A stretch of DNA of 64,000 bases from UBA5436 sp050951845. GTDB taxonomy: Bacteria; Bacillota; Clostridia; Saccharofermentanales; DTU023. Below, in pieces: positions 43,332 to 53,422 of the stretch (positions are counted from its first letter, which is position 1; the number at the start of each line of letters is the position of its first letter). The position numbers were made by a program, and so were the translations under genes. A model generated the notes under the pieces. It was not told the DNA's origin, did not search any database, and worked only from the letters and a program-made list of their open reading frames with translations. The stretch lies in NCBI GenBank assembly GCA_050951845.1, contig JBMNJV010000006.1, positions 248,001-312,000 on the forward strand. The letters run 5' to 3'.

Positions 43332-44294
43332 TTATTCGTATAACGTTCCGTCTAATGCGGAAAGATAACGCAGAACCGAGTTGGCGGCGATTGCTCCGTC
43401 TGCTGCTGCAGTGATTACTTGGCGGAAAGATTTATCTCTGATGTCACCTGCTGCGAATACACCCGGAATATTGGTCTGCATCTCTGTGTCAGTAATAATA
43501 TATCCGTTGTTTTTTGCCAATTCATCACCGAAAAGATTTGAATTGGGAACATTACCGACAAAGACAAACAGTCCGAGCAATGCATCGTTTTCATTTTTCT
43601 TGATCACGGTTACCTGATCATTTTCCACATTACGCACGGTTATTTCTTCAATTGCATCTTCACCGGAAACCGATTCAACTACTGTGTTGAGCATCAATTC
43701 CAAACCCGGCGTATTCTTGGCTCTTTCTTGAACGGATTCAACCGCACGCAACCGATCACGGCGATGAATAATTGTGACTTTGCGTGCAAGTTTGGTTAAA
43801 TAAATCGCTTCTTCAACTGCTGCCTCTCCGCCGCCTATGACGAATATTTCTAAACCTTTAAAGAAATTACCGTCACAGGTAGCACAATAAGAAACTCCTC
43901 GTCCGGTAAATTCGGCTTCACCTGCAAATCCACCCTTACGCGGGCTGGAACCAGTTGCAATGATCAGACTGCGTGCTTGATAGCTCTGCATCATACCTTT
44001 GATCGTTTTGACCGGCGAATTCAAATCTACTTCTTGAACAATGTCCTGTGCTCTTGCACTGCCGAATAATTCCGCTTGCTTGCTGAAACGCTCAATTAAG
44101 CTTGTACCTGATTCCCCCTCCGGATTCTGTCCTGGATAATTTTCAATAATACTCGTATTGGCAATTTGCCCTCCGTCAAGCGCTTGTTCAATTATAATAT
44201 TGGATAAACCCGCTCTGCCTGCATAAATTCCGGCAGCCAAACCGGCAGGTCCCGCACCTATTATCGCTACATCATATACTTTATTTGCATTCAT
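43332..44294 (-). CDS. trxB: Thioredoxin reductase
   Basis: This FAD/NADPH enzyme reduces thioredoxin. The 320-residue protein has the FAD-binding AIIGAGPAGLAAGIYAGRAG, the redox-active CATC in GVSYCATCDG (about 137-140), the NADPH site VIGGGEAAVEEA and the C-terminal GVFAAGDIRDKSFRQV. All catalytic elements are intact. It is transcribed divergently from pepF; no thioredoxin gene is adjacent. Confidence 0.96.
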   Translation of the reverse strand: MNANKVYDVAIIGAGPAGLAAGIYAGRAGLSNIIIEQALDGGQIANTSIIENYPGQNPEGESGTSLIERFSKQAELFGSARAQDIVQEVDLNSPVKTIKGMMQSYQARSLIIATGSSPRKGGFAGEAEFTGRGVSYCATCDGNFFKGLEIFVIGGGEAAVEEAIYLTKLARKVTIIHRRDRLRAVESVQERAKNTPGLELMLNTVVESVSGEDAIEEITVRNVENDQVTVIKKNENDALLGLFVFVGNVPNSNLFGDELAKNNGYIITDTEMQTNIPGVFAAGDIRDKSFRQVITAAADGAIAANSVLRYLSALDGTLYE

Positions 44295-44477
44295 GATTGT
44301 GTACCTCTCTTATAATTCAGTTTAAATCAAATTTAATTTAAATTTTAATATTTCTCATTAAAGTGTATTCTAATATGACATAAGCAAATTAACAAACCGA
44401 AGCAAAAACAGTTACAAAATGTTACGGAAAATTCCAAAATAGCTTCGGATAATTCAGATGAAAGGATTTTTCTCGCA

Positions 44478-46328
44478 ATGACTTTTCAAGCACTACCATT
44501 AAGATCAGAAATTCCTGTTGCAGAAACATGGGATGTTAATGCAATTTTCTCAACAGATGATGAATGTCGTACGGCCCAGATAATACTGAAAGAAAAAACA
44601 CAAGCTTTTACAGATAAATACAAAACAAAAATCAAGACAGCGATTGATCCGCAATTCCTTTTGACCGGTATTGCCGATTATGAGCAAATAATAATTCTCA
44701 TCAATAATCTCAGCACGTATATTTATCTGCAATTCGCCGTTGATATGAGGAATGACCAACTGGGCAAATGGTTGCAGGAATTTGAATTGCTGGCAGCTGC
44801 AACAAGCTCTGACTTGTCTTTTTTCCAGAGTGAATTGGCAGAAACCGAGCAACAAGTCATCAGGCAAGCGATAGAACAAACTGACAGTTATAAACAGTAT
44901 TTGGCCGATCATTTAGCATACAAAAAATATTTGCTTGAACCGCAAACCGAACAGGTTCTTGCAGCATTAGCTCCTTCTTTGAACTTACCTGAAACAATCT
45001 ATGAAACAGTAAAAGCTCAGGACATGAATTTTCCTGATTTTGAAGTTAACGGTACAGCTTATCCGTTAAGTTATGTTTTATATGAAACAAAATATTCTGC
45101 CGAACCTGATACGGAGATCAGACGTAACGCTTTCCGGGAATTCTCCGCAACTTTACAAAACTATCATAAGGTTAATGCAGAAATATTGTTGGCAAATTTT
45201 ACTTATAAAGAAACCATGGCTAAATTACGCGGCTTCAAGAATGCAACCGAAGCTGCTTTGTTTCAGCAAAAAAGCACACGTGAACTCTATGATCGACAGA
45301 TAGATTTGATCATGAATGAACTGGCGCCACATATGCGACGTTATGCCAGATTAATTCAGAAAACCTATAATCTGGATGAAATGCATTTCTCAGATCTGCT
45401 CTTACCGTTGGATCCTGACTATTCTCCCGCAATTTCCATCAAAGATTCAGAACAGTTTATTTCCGATGCTATACAAATCATGGGTAATGATTATCACGAT
45501 ATGATTATGGCAAGCTATCCCGAACGTTGGATTGACTTCGCCCAAAACGTCGGTAAATCAACCGGCGGTTTTTGTACGATGGCTCCCGCTGCCCATCCTT
45601 ATATTTTACTCAACTGGTCGGGCAAATTAAGTGAAGTCTTTACCCTTGCTCATGAACTGGGACATGCTGCACAAGACATTCTGGTCACGCAAAACAATTC
45701 ATTTCTGGAATCCGAGATGCCTTTCTATTTGGTTGAAGTTCCCTCTACAACTCATGAATTATTATTAAGCGACAGTTTATTAAAGAAAAATGATGATGCA
45801 CGCTTCAAGCGTTGGGTAATCTCTTCGATGATCGGCAATACTTATTATCATAATGCGGTCACCCATCTGCATGAGGCTTGTTTCCAAAGAACAGTCATGG
45901 ATCGGATCGCAGAAGGCAAGCAATTGTCTGCCAATGACTTAGATGATATTTTCAGAAATTTGCTCGAACAATTCTGGGGTGACACCGTGATTATCGATCC
46001 GGGTGCAGAAAAAACCTGGATGCGTCAACCGCACTATTATGCGAATCTCTATTCCTATACTTACAGTGCAAGCTTGGTTGTTGCTACAGATTTCTTCATG
46101 AAATTAAATCACAATCCCGGATCTGATATTGCAAAATCCAAAGAAGAATACCTTGCACAACAAGTTGAGAAATGGTTAAAATTCCTCAGCACAGGCGGAC
46201 CGCTTGATGTAATTGAACATGCAAAAATCGTCGATGTTGACCTGACAACTGATAAACCGTTACGCAATATGATTAACTTTATCGGTGAAATGATTTCCGA
46301 ATTGGAAGAATTGAGCTCTGGTTTTTGA
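44478..46328 (+). CDS. pepF: Oligoendopeptidase F family metallopeptidase
   Basis: The 616-residue M3-family zinc peptidase has the HExxH motif as LAHELGHAAQD (about 394), the preceding KSTGGFCTMAP and a conserved C-terminal YTYSASLVVATDFF stretch. It degrades oligopeptides in the cytoplasm; no signal peptide is present. AAAGGA precedes the ATG. The gene ends directly in a 29-bp tandem array, the first copy of which overlaps the last codons and stop. Confidence 0.93.
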   Translation: MTFQALPLRSEIPVAETWDVNAIFSTDDECRTAQIILKEKTQAFTDKYKTKIKTAIDPQFLLTGIADYEQIIILINNLSTYIYLQFAVDMRNDQLGKWLQEFELLAAATSSDLSFFQSELAETEQQVIRQAIEQTDSYKQYLADHLAYKKYLLEPQTEQVLAALAPSLNLPETIYETVKAQDMNFPDFEVNGTAYPLSYVLYETKYSAEPDTEIRRNAFREFSATLQNYHKVNAEILLANFTYKETMAKLRGFKNATEAALFQQKSTRELYDRQIDLIMNELAPHMRRYARLIQKTYNLDEMHFSDLLLPLDPDYSPAISIKDSEQFISDAIQIMGNDYHDMIMASYPERWIDFAQNVGKSTGGFCTMAPAAHPYILLNWSGKLSEVFTLAHELGHAAQDILVTQNNSFLESEMPFYLVEVPSTTHELLLSDSLLKKNDDARFKRWVISSMIGNTYYHNAVTHLHEACFQRTVMDRIAEGKQLSANDLDDIFRNLLEQFWGDTVIIDPGAEKTWMRQPHYYANLYSYTYSASLVVATDFFMKLNHNPGSDIAKSKEEYLAQQVEKWLKFLSTGGPLDVIEHAKIVDVDLTTDKPLRNMINFIGEMISELEELSSGF

Positions 46329-46440
46329 ATAATATGAGCACGAAAGCTGATTTTTGAATATCATGAGCAAGGAAGCTGTTTTTTGAATTTTGTAAGCACG
46401 GAAGCTGATTTTTGAATATTATAAGCACGGTAGATTGACC
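46318..46440. repeat. 29-bp tandem repeat, four copies
   Basis: TTTTTGAAT begins at 46322, 46351, 46380 and 46409, each followed by a variable AT stretch and (T/A)(G/A)AGCA(C/A)GG. The first unit includes the pepF stop codon (TGA, 46326-46328), so the array probably grew from the gene's 3' end. It fills the 144-bp convergent junction. Confidence 0.92.
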
Positions 46441-46472
46441 GTTGAATATGCGATACTATTCTTTATTTTGAA

Positions 46473-47660
46473 TTATTTAGAGAAACTCCAGACAGAATCT
46501 GTATGTTCCAGCAATTCCGACAGTCTCCACATTTTGTTGGTGTTGCTGATACTGTTGCTGTCCTGAAGTTTAACCATGTCGCCCTCGATATCATATAAGA
46601 GAATAAAATGTCCGACACTGGTAAATTGGGGATGATTGACCATCATAATAACCGGTTTGCCGTCCCGCAGAGCTTGTTTAATCTGTTCCGGTTTATGAAT
46701 ACTCAAAACTTCAGACTTTATACCGAAATGATTAACTCCTTTCGTAAATAAAGACCATAATGTTCCCTTGCCGTTAGTGGCTTCATAACCGTTCTCGCGT
46801 GCAAATGCACGTGCTTTGGTCGGTGTCATGGTTTCATCTTGATTCATGCCGGAAACCAGCATCGCAAAATTTACCGGTCCGCAACCCGAAGTTACGAGTT
46901 CACCCATACTGTAATCCAAATAGCCCCAAGTACTGTCCCAATTTGAGTAGTACGGGTACTGGCTTTTCGACTTGGCTTTCGCAAAATCAACTTTATTCGC
47001 TTTTGCATCGGGATCATAGTTTTGCGGATTTTTTAAATAATCAAAATATTTATAGACAAAATGTACCGATTGCGGTCTCTTGACAAGCAATTTCTGGAAA
47101 TTTTCCGGCAATTCATCATGTTTTTCCATGATTTTATCATAGCGCCATTGCTCCAAAGGGTTGTATTTATAGGTACCACCTTTGTATTCCATATCTACTA
47201 CATCAGGGTATTGTTTGAGTAATTCAATTTCTTCCGGATCTGTAGCTTTGTATTGACCACCACTATCAAAATAAGGAACCGGATCTATCAGAGGTTCAGA
47301 TTCAAATTCTATTTCACTTTTTTCTTCCGAATCGGCAGCTGCTTCTGAATTCGTTTGGTCAGATTTAATCTTCTCAGAATCACTATCAAAGTTAGTCTCA
47401 GAATTTTGTTTAGAATCAGTATTAGAATCAGTATCAGTATCAGTATCAGTCTCAGAATGAGAATCGGAAGCGTCATCCGCTTCATCGTCCGGCTCGGCTG
47501 AACTTCCTTTATTGTTTGAAACAGTAACAGATCCGACTATATTGGCTACAATCGGATCTGTAATATTAGCAAAATGCATGACTAATCCGATCAGAACTGC
47601 AACTATAATAATAATTGCACTGTATCGGATTATTTTTTGTTGTAAGAAATCATTCTTCAA
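46473..47660 (-). CDS. Membrane-anchored C39-like cysteine peptidase
   Basis: The 395-residue protein has an N-terminal helix (about 13-31), an acidic Ser/Asp/Thr/Glu linker (about 48-140, including TDTDTDTDS), and a C-terminal C39-like domain. The domain shows Cys in SGCGPVNFAML, His in SVGHFILLYDI and Asp in LQDSN, the expected papain-like triad. Gly-Cys-Gly-Pro is typical of this extracellular peptidase or amidase family. It overlaps the upstream HPr-like gene by 11 bp. Substrate unknown, possibly wall peptides. Confidence 0.85.
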   Translation of the reverse strand: MKNDFLQQKIIRYSAIIIIVAVLIGLVMHFANITDPIVANIVGSVTVSNNKGSSAEPDDEADDASDSHSETDTDTDTDSNTDSKQNSETNFDSDSEKIKSDQTNSEAAADSEEKSEIEFESEPLIDPVPYFDSGGQYKATDPEEIELLKQYPDVVDMEYKGGTYKYNPLEQWRYDKIMEKHDELPENFQKLLVKRPQSVHFVYKYFDYLKNPQNYDPDAKANKVDFAKAKSKSQYPYYSNWDSTWGYLDYSMGELVTSGCGPVNFAMLVSGMNQDETMTPTKARAFARENGYEATNGKGTLWSLFTKGVNHFGIKSEVLSIHKPEQIKQALRDGKPVIMMVNHPQFTSVGHFILLYDIEGDMVKLQDSNSISNTNKMWRLSELLEHTDSVWSFSK

Positions 47661-47883
47661 CAGTTTCTCCTATGTTTTCGATTTTTTTATGAAAATCTTC
47701 ATCTTCGCTGACTACCAGAATCGGCTTGGCAAAATCAAGGCCGAACAGACCGATAAAACTTTTTGCATCTACGATGACTTTACCGTCTTCAGAGTGAAAA
47801 CCGACGTCTTCTCTGGAAAGTGTTGCATAGTATTGAACTAATTGCAGTTCGTCAATTGACCTAAAATACTTTTTCGTAATCAT
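47650..47883 (-). CDS. HPr-like small protein without the active-site histidine
   Basis: The 77-residue protein matches the C-terminal half pattern of HPr folds (KVIVDAKSFIGLFGLDFAKP, equal to the usual DGKS-hM-LL-L region) but no His is found in the expected early loop. Related small HPr-like proteins occur in Clostridia beside unrelated genes. It probably does not carry PTS phosphate. It is translationally coupled to the peptidase gene by an 11-bp overlap. A GGAG-type box precedes the ATG. Confidence 0.7.
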   Translation of the reverse strand: MITKKYFRSIDELQLVQYYATLSREDVGFHSEDGKVIVDAKSFIGLFGLDFAKPILVVSEDEDFHKKIENIGETVEE

Positions 47884-48169
47884 AAAAATCTCCTTCTAAT
47901 TTTTTTAATACTATTTCCATTACTCGTTATTTATGTTTAATACTTCTGCATTGTCCGTTAAGTTAATGCTTCGGTATTAATTTCATAATCTTATTTTAAC
48001 ATAGTTAAGCACAGCAAGTTTGATTAGATGTTACAGCTTAATATTTTTTTGTCTAATTAGCACAGCTAAATCTGATCAATATTGCTGATGCTTATGAACG
48101 TTTCACTTTAACTAAAAAATATGAGCATTATTATCGTGGTCACATATTAGCTGCAGATAGGTTTATTAA
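47884..48169. other. AT-rich intergenic region
   Basis: No gene, RNA or clear terminator is supported. A plus-strand frame without a start codon runs across 48057-48220 into the LysR gene; see the rejected list. Confidence 0.4.
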
Positions 48170-49099
48170 CTATATATTAGCTGCCGGGCCGGATTTATCC
48201 TTAATATATCTTCTCTGGAGTTCTTGAGCAAAAACTTCAGCAGCAGGCGATAAAGGCTTATTGCTGTGGTACGCTAAATATAAATTGCGATTTAAGTATT
48301 TGCTGTCAGTGTTCTTGCCAAAAACCAGGATACCTTCTTCTCCGTCTAAATACGGGGCAGGTACCAAAGAAATGCCGAGACCGTTTTTAACAGCTTCGAT
48401 AATACCCCGGATGTTTTGCATTGAAGCAATAATATTCAAATCACGTCTTTCTAAACCGATACTTGAAATGTAGCGCATTAGATTCTGATATAAAACAGAG
48501 CCGTCTTTTGTCAGGATAAAACGGGAATTTTTCAAAAGCTCGACCAACCCGACCTCTTCTTCTTGCATTCCGATATACTTATTATTATTCGGTGTAATAA
48601 AGACATATTTGACATCAGCAATCGGCTCCAAGGTAATATTTCTTTTTTCAATGTCCGATTCCGCAATACCGATTTCAATACCTTGTTCTAAAATTGCTTC
48701 CGAGATATCTTGGTTGGAATAATTGGTAATTTTAAATGTTAAGTCTTCATGTTTTTTCGAAAAATTACTGATAAATCCCGGTAAAAAACACTCTGACGGA
48801 AACTCTGTTACTCCTATTTGCAATGTTCCGGAAATGCTTGATGTTTCATGTTTAAGTTCTATCAATGCTCTTTCTCTTAATTTGAGAATTTCTTTGGCAT
48901 ACTCATATAAAACTTTACCTGCATGTGACGGATAAATCTCTTTGGTAGATCTTACTACCAATTTTGTCCCGACTTCTCTTTCCAACGTCCGGATATGTGA
49001 ACTGATGGTGGGTTGGGATAAATAGGTTGCCTCTGCAGCTTTACTAAAGCTCCCGAAATCAATGACATTGACCAGTGCCTCTAATTGTTTGATTTGCAT
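48170..49099 (-). CDS. LysR family transcriptional regulator
   Basis: The 309-residue protein has the LysR winged-helix N-terminus (MQIKQLEALVNVIDFGSFSK, then LSQPTISSHIRTLEREVG) and a periplasmic-binding-like effector domain from about residue 90 (GTLQIGVTEFPS). It resembles regulators of the CysB/selenium-metabolism type, but I cannot name its effector. It stands alone, with no divergent partner gene, so its target is not shown by context. A GTAAG-type box precedes the ATG. Confidence 0.9.
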   Translation of the reverse strand: MQIKQLEALVNVIDFGSFSKAAEATYLSQPTISSHIRTLEREVGTKLVVRSTKEIYPSHAGKVLYEYAKEILKLRERALIELKHETSSISGTLQIGVTEFPSECFLPGFISNFSKKHEDLTFKITNYSNQDISEAILEQGIEIGIAESDIEKRNITLEPIADVKYVFITPNNNKYIGMQEEEVGLVELLKNSRFILTKDGSVLYQNLMRYISSIGLERRDLNIIASMQNIRGIIEAVKNGLGISLVPAPYLDGEEGILVFGKNTDSKYLNRNLYLAYHSNKPLSPAAEVFAQELQRRYIKDKSGPAANI

Positions 49100-49308
49100 A
49101 TACTTACCTCAATCTACAAATATTTTCGTACTCATGAAACAAACTTCCATGAGTCTTCATAACTTAAAATACTTTACCTTAATCCTCTCAATATTTAATT
49201 TTTTTTAATTTAATTATTAGCAATCGGGAACTTTATTTGTCTAATAATAAAAATAAAAAATATCAAATAAAAATACAGTGATAAATTATTATAAACTATT
49301 TTGATTGA
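49100..49308. other. AT-rich intergenic region
   Basis: This gap lies between mfd (ends at 49309) and the LysR gene (starts at 49099), both on the minus strand. I see no terminator with confidence and no gene. Confidence 0.4.
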
Positions 49309-52300
49309 TTATTGTATAAGCAAAATATTTAGCACACGCTTAAGATACTGTTTCGGATCCGCAGCACCTTTTTTCAACATCAAATACGGTTTTGCTCCCG
49401 CACTGAACAAAAGTTTACTTTTTGTTACGGGATTGTCTAATAATTTTACCATTTTTTGCGGGTTAAAATCACCTTCAGAAAAATAAAATAACAAATCTTC
49501 TTGAATCGCAGTAATTTTTTCTATGCCAAAACTTCCCCCGATTGATCTGATCAATGCTACATCACATAAATTAATCACTTCTTGCGGCAAATCGCCATAA
49601 CGATCCAGCAACTCATCAATAATATCCTGATAATCTTTTAGTTGCATGATACGGGATATTCTCAGATAAAAGTCAAGTCTCTGACCTTCGGAAACTATAT
49701 AAGATTCAGGAATTCTCGCATCAATATTTAAATCAATCAGAGCGAATTTTGCTTGCTTGACTTCCGGCTCATTTTTCAGCTCGCGTACATTTTCCGCCAA
49801 CATCTTACAATACAACTCATACCCGATTGCTTCCATATGACCATGTTGTTCGGCACCTAACAGATTCCCCGCACCGCGCACCTCCAGATCACGCAAAGCT
49901 ATTTTGAAACCTGAGCCTATTTCTGTGAAATCTCTGATTGCCGTTAAGCGTTTAGTCGCATCTTCATTTAAGATACGACCCGGATTATAAGTAATATAAG
50001 CATAGGCCTGACGTTCCGAACGACCGACTCTGCCTTTGATTTGATAGAGCTGTGCCAAACCCAGACGATCAGCATCTTCTACAATGATTGTGTTGACATT
50101 CGGCATATCAAGACCGGATTCGATAATGGTCGTACATACGAAAACATCGAATTTTTTCGTCAAAAAATTCTCAACGACTGCTTCAAGCCGGCGTTCACTC
50201 ATTTGGCCGTGGCCGTAATCCACTTTTAAACCCGGCAGGGCTTCACGTAATTGTTGAGATTTTTTATCGATTTTATGTGTATTATTATACAAATAAAAAA
50301 CCTGACCGCCACGTGAAATTTCACGCAAAATAGCTTCTTCTATTGTATCCTGAGCAAATTCCATCACATAAGTTTGAACCGATTTGCGATCGGACGGACC
50401 GTTTTCAAGAAAAGAAATATCCCGGATACCGGAAAGTGACATATGGAGAGTGCGCGGTATCGGAGTTGCGGTCATCGATAATACATCAACTTGCGGAAAA
50501 CGTGCTTTGAGACTCTCTTTATGATTGACACCGAAACGTTGTTCTTCATCAATTACCAAAAGACCCAGATTTGCAAATTTAACATCTTGCGATAAAATTC
50601 GATGTGTTCCGATAACAATGTCCACTTCTCCCGTTTTTAAGCCGCGCAGAGTTGTATTGCGCTCTTTTGCCGAAACAAAACGACTCAGCATTTTGACATT
50701 AATCGGAAAATCTTGAATTCGCTCAATAAGATTCTCATAATGCTGTTGAGCCAAAACCGTAGTCGGAACTAACATTACTGCCTGTTTACTGTCAAGTGCG
50801 GCTTTAAACATTGCTCTGAAGGCGATTTCCGTCTTACCGAAACCTACATCACCACATAAGAGACGATCCATTACAAGCTCGGATTCCATATCCGCTTTGA
50901 CTTCTTCTATTGCAAGAATTTGATCATCCGTTTCCGTATAAGGAAATCCTTCTTCGAATTGTGCCTGCCAAACTGTATCCGGTCCGAAATTGTGACCTTT
51001 AAGCTGCATTCTTGCGGCATGCAGAGTAATCAAATCTATTGCCAGTTTTTTGATCGAATCTCTTGCCCGTTTTTTGAGATTATGCCAGCTTTGTCCGTCA
51101 AGTTTGGACAACTTCGGTTTACCGCCGCCGGCTGAAACATATTTTTGAATCTGATCCAGCTGATCTACTGAAATGTAAAGCTGATCCGTTCCGGCATAAG
51201 AAATATGTAAATAATCACTTTGTGTTCCGCCGGTTTCCAAGGTTTTCAGTCCGTTATAAATACCGATGCCGTGATTTTCATGGACTACATATTCACCGGG
51301 TTTCAAATCGGACAGAAAATCGATTGCCATGCCTTGTTTTTGTCTGCGCTGACGCTTTTTTTCAGTACCGAACAGATCATGCGTCCCGATTACATTTAAG
51401 CCGATTTCCTGCCAGAGAAAGCCTTTGCTTAAGCTAGCTTCAACTATATTAATTTCTAAATCGTATTCTTGAGCCAATAGGTCTAAACGCTGTACTCCGG
51501 ATTCACTGCCCGCAAAAATTATTACCGCTGCCTGAGTTTCTTTCCAATGGCGTAAATCATCAAGAAGATCGCTCTCTCTTAAACGATAGTTGTCACTTGA
51601 TTTAGTTACCAAAGAAATTTTCTCAGCTCCGGAAATCCCGTTGCCGGAAGAATCGATTCGGGCAAAACTGACAGCACCGCAATCAGTGATACCTTGCCAG
51701 GCAGCCGCCGCAGTCAATCTGATTTTTTCGGTGCCGCTGACTACTTGAGCTTTCTCCAAATAGGCACCGATTCGTTGATGTAAATCGACTTGGCCGGCAT
51801 CAAGTCTTTTTTGAATTTGACTGATCTCATCTAAGGCAATCAATTTCTGCCCGGACTTTGCCAATTCCAACAAAGAATTTTTTTCGGTATCCAATAAAAA
51901 AAACCAACGATCCAAAGCCGGGAAATAGATGCCTTGCTCCACACGTTCCGCATCACGTTTGCCTAAACGGACAAAAGCTTCTGCCAAATCCGGGTCCGCT
52001 CCCTGACGAGAGGCTGTTTCCATCTGATGCCTGGAAGTTTGTCTGATCCGTTCGGAGAAATTTGTAATCTGATCGGGTGCTAAAAGCCATTCCCGAGCGG
52101 GCGGAATTTGCACTTGTGTCAACTTTCCGATTGAGCGTTGATTATCCGGATCAAATTCCCGCAAATCTTCCAATTCATTGTCAAAGAAAGAAAGACGAAT
52201 ACATTGAACTTCCGTTGCATAACCGGGAACGGAAATTCCGACATCCAGCAAATCTCCTCGTACTGCATATTGTCCTGCCGATTCAACTTGCCCGACTTTT

Positions 52301-52803
52301 TCATAACCCGTTTTCTGCAATTTGGTTTGAACTGCTGAGAAATCATAAGTTTCACCATACGAAAAAATCAAGCTGTTCTCTTGAAAATACTTTGCAGTCG
52401 GATACCAATCAGCCATCGCCGAGGCAACGGCTATTAATAAACATGGCTCACCACATAGCCATTGCTGTAAAACAGCACATCTCTGTAATTCAATTTCACG
52501 GCTTGAAGCTAACACATCGGTAAAGACTAATTCTCTGACCGGCAATATATATGCAGGAAAATTACTCATGGCTTGCCAATAATTCAGTAAAGCCGTTGCT
52601 CTCAACTGATCAGGCACAATCAACAATGCAGATTGATTATGACAAAGCAATCCTAATAAGGCTACTTGGGCAGACTCGTTCAGACCGACTACTTGAAAGG
52701 ATTTTCTGTTCAGATCACGGAGAATCTTTTTGACATTTTTATCTTGCTCAAGTTTTTGGTAGATAAGTTTCGATATTTCCGATCGTGTCTTTAGCCGAGA
52801 CAA
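49309..52803 (-). CDS. mfd: Transcription-repair coupling factor Mfd
   Basis: Mfd removes stalled RNA polymerase and recruits UvrA. The 1164-residue protein has the UvrB-like N-terminal part, the RNA-polymerase-interacting CID-like domain (YVVHENHGIGIYNGL, about 500), and the translocase motifs (LLCGDVGFGKTEIAFRA Walker A, VIDEEQRFG DEEQ box, LSMTATPIPRTLH, IKGRVGRS). A TRCF C-terminal domain follows. Length is typical. It is downstream of pth in the order walJ-pth-mfd seen in some Clostridia. Confidence 0.96.
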   Translation of the reverse strand: MSRLKTRSEISKLIYQKLEQDKNVKKILRDLNRKSFQVVGLNESAQVALLGLLCHNQSALLIVPDQLRATALLNYWQAMSNFPAYILPVRELVFTDVLASSREIELQRCAVLQQWLCGEPCLLIAVASAMADWYPTAKYFQENSLIFSYGETYDFSAVQTKLQKTGYEKVGQVESAGQYAVRGDLLDVGISVPGYATEVQCIRLSFFDNELEDLREFDPDNQRSIGKLTQVQIPPAREWLLAPDQITNFSERIRQTSRHQMETASRQGADPDLAEAFVRLGKRDAERVEQGIYFPALDRWFFLLDTEKNSLLELAKSGQKLIALDEISQIQKRLDAGQVDLHQRIGAYLEKAQVVSGTEKIRLTAAAAWQGITDCGAVSFARIDSSGNGISGAEKISLVTKSSDNYRLRESDLLDDLRHWKETQAAVIIFAGSESGVQRLDLLAQEYDLEINIVEASLSKGFLWQEIGLNVIGTHDLFGTEKKRQRRQKQGMAIDFLSDLKPGEYVVHENHGIGIYNGLKTLETGGTQSDYLHISYAGTDQLYISVDQLDQIQKYVSAGGGKPKLSKLDGQSWHNLKKRARDSIKKLAIDLITLHAARMQLKGHNFGPDTVWQAQFEEGFPYTETDDQILAIEEVKADMESELVMDRLLCGDVGFGKTEIAFRAMFKAALDSKQAVMLVPTTVLAQQHYENLIERIQDFPINVKMLSRFVSAKERNTTLRGLKTGEVDIVIGTHRILSQDVKFANLGLLVIDEEQRFGVNHKESLKARFPQVDVLSMTATPIPRTLHMSLSGIRDISFLENGPSDRKSVQTYVMEFAQDTIEEAILREISRGGQVFYLYNNTHKIDKKSQQLREALPGLKVDYGHGQMSERRLEAVVENFLTKKFDVFVCTTIIESGLDMPNVNTIIVEDADRLGLAQLYQIKGRVGRSERQAYAYITYNPGRILNEDATKRLTAIRDFTEIGSGFKIALRDLEVRGAGNLLGAEQHGHMEAIGYELYCKMLAENVRELKNEPEVKQAKFALIDLNIDARIPESYIVSEGQRLDFYLRISRIMQLKDYQDIIDELLDRYGDLPQEVINLCDVALIRSIGGSFGIEKITAIQEDLLFYFSEGDFNPQKMVKLLDNPVTKSKLLFSAGAKPYLMLKKGAADPKQYLKRVLNILLIQ

Positions 52804-52849
52804 TTAACTAGCTCCAATCCGTTATTTTTATATTTGTTGGTTTGGAAAT

Positions 52850-53422
52850 TCAAATTCCGTTCAAACGATTCATTGCCAGATCAAGATTATCTTTCAATAT
52901 TATTTCCACAGCATCCGCTGCTTTATTCAAGGCATCAAATAAAATCTTTTGCTGATCCGCCGGTACATTACTCATAACATGCTGAATAATGTCGATATTC
53001 TCCGGTTGCGGACCGATACCTACCCGGATGCGCGGAAATTGGTCCGAATTCAAATGTTGAATGACCGAACGCAAACCGTTGTGCGAACCGGCACTGCCCC
53101 AAGGCCGGATTCTTATTTTACCGATTTCAATATCGATATCATCGTAAATTACCAAAAGATTCGTCAGAGGAATTTTATAAAAATCAACTGCCGCCCGGAT
53201 ACTCTCGCCGCTTCGATTCATATAGGTAGACGGTTGAATAAATAATACTTTTTTTCCGGCAAAATTTATTTCAGCAGTTAATGCTTTGAATTTTATTTTT
53301 TTCAGAGAAAAATCATGGCGTTGGGCTAAGATTTCCAAAACCATAAAGCCGCAATTATGATATGTTCTTGAATATTTAGGTCCGGGATTACCCAAACCGG
53401 CAACAATTATCGGTTGATTCAT
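52850..53422 (-). CDS. pth: Peptidyl-tRNA hydrolase
   Basis: Pth cleaves peptidyl-tRNA released from stalled ribosomes. The 190-residue protein has GLGNPGPKYSRTYHNCGF with the catalytic His (about 22), FIQPSTYMNRSGES and the DDIDIEIGKIRIRPWGSAGS core with GLRSV. All catalytic residues are present. Its ATG directly follows the walJ stop codon (TAAATG), indicating coupling. Confidence 0.95.
   Translation of the reverse strand: MNQPIIVAGLGNPGPKYSRTYHNCGFMVLEILAQRHDFSLKKIKFKALTAEINFAGKKVLFIQPSTYMNRSGESIRAAVDFYKIPLTNLLVIYDDIDIEIGKIRIRPWGSAGSHNGLRSVIQHLNSDQFPRIRVGIGPQPENIDIIQHVMSNVPADQQKILFDALNKAADAVEIILKDNLDLAMNRLNGI

Noticed and set aside
48057..48220. Plus-strand open frame containing ADAYERFTLTKKYEHYYRG
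   Set aside because: It looks somewhat protein-like but has no start codon, begins right after a stop, and overlaps the end of the LysR gene on the other strand; at best an old fragment.
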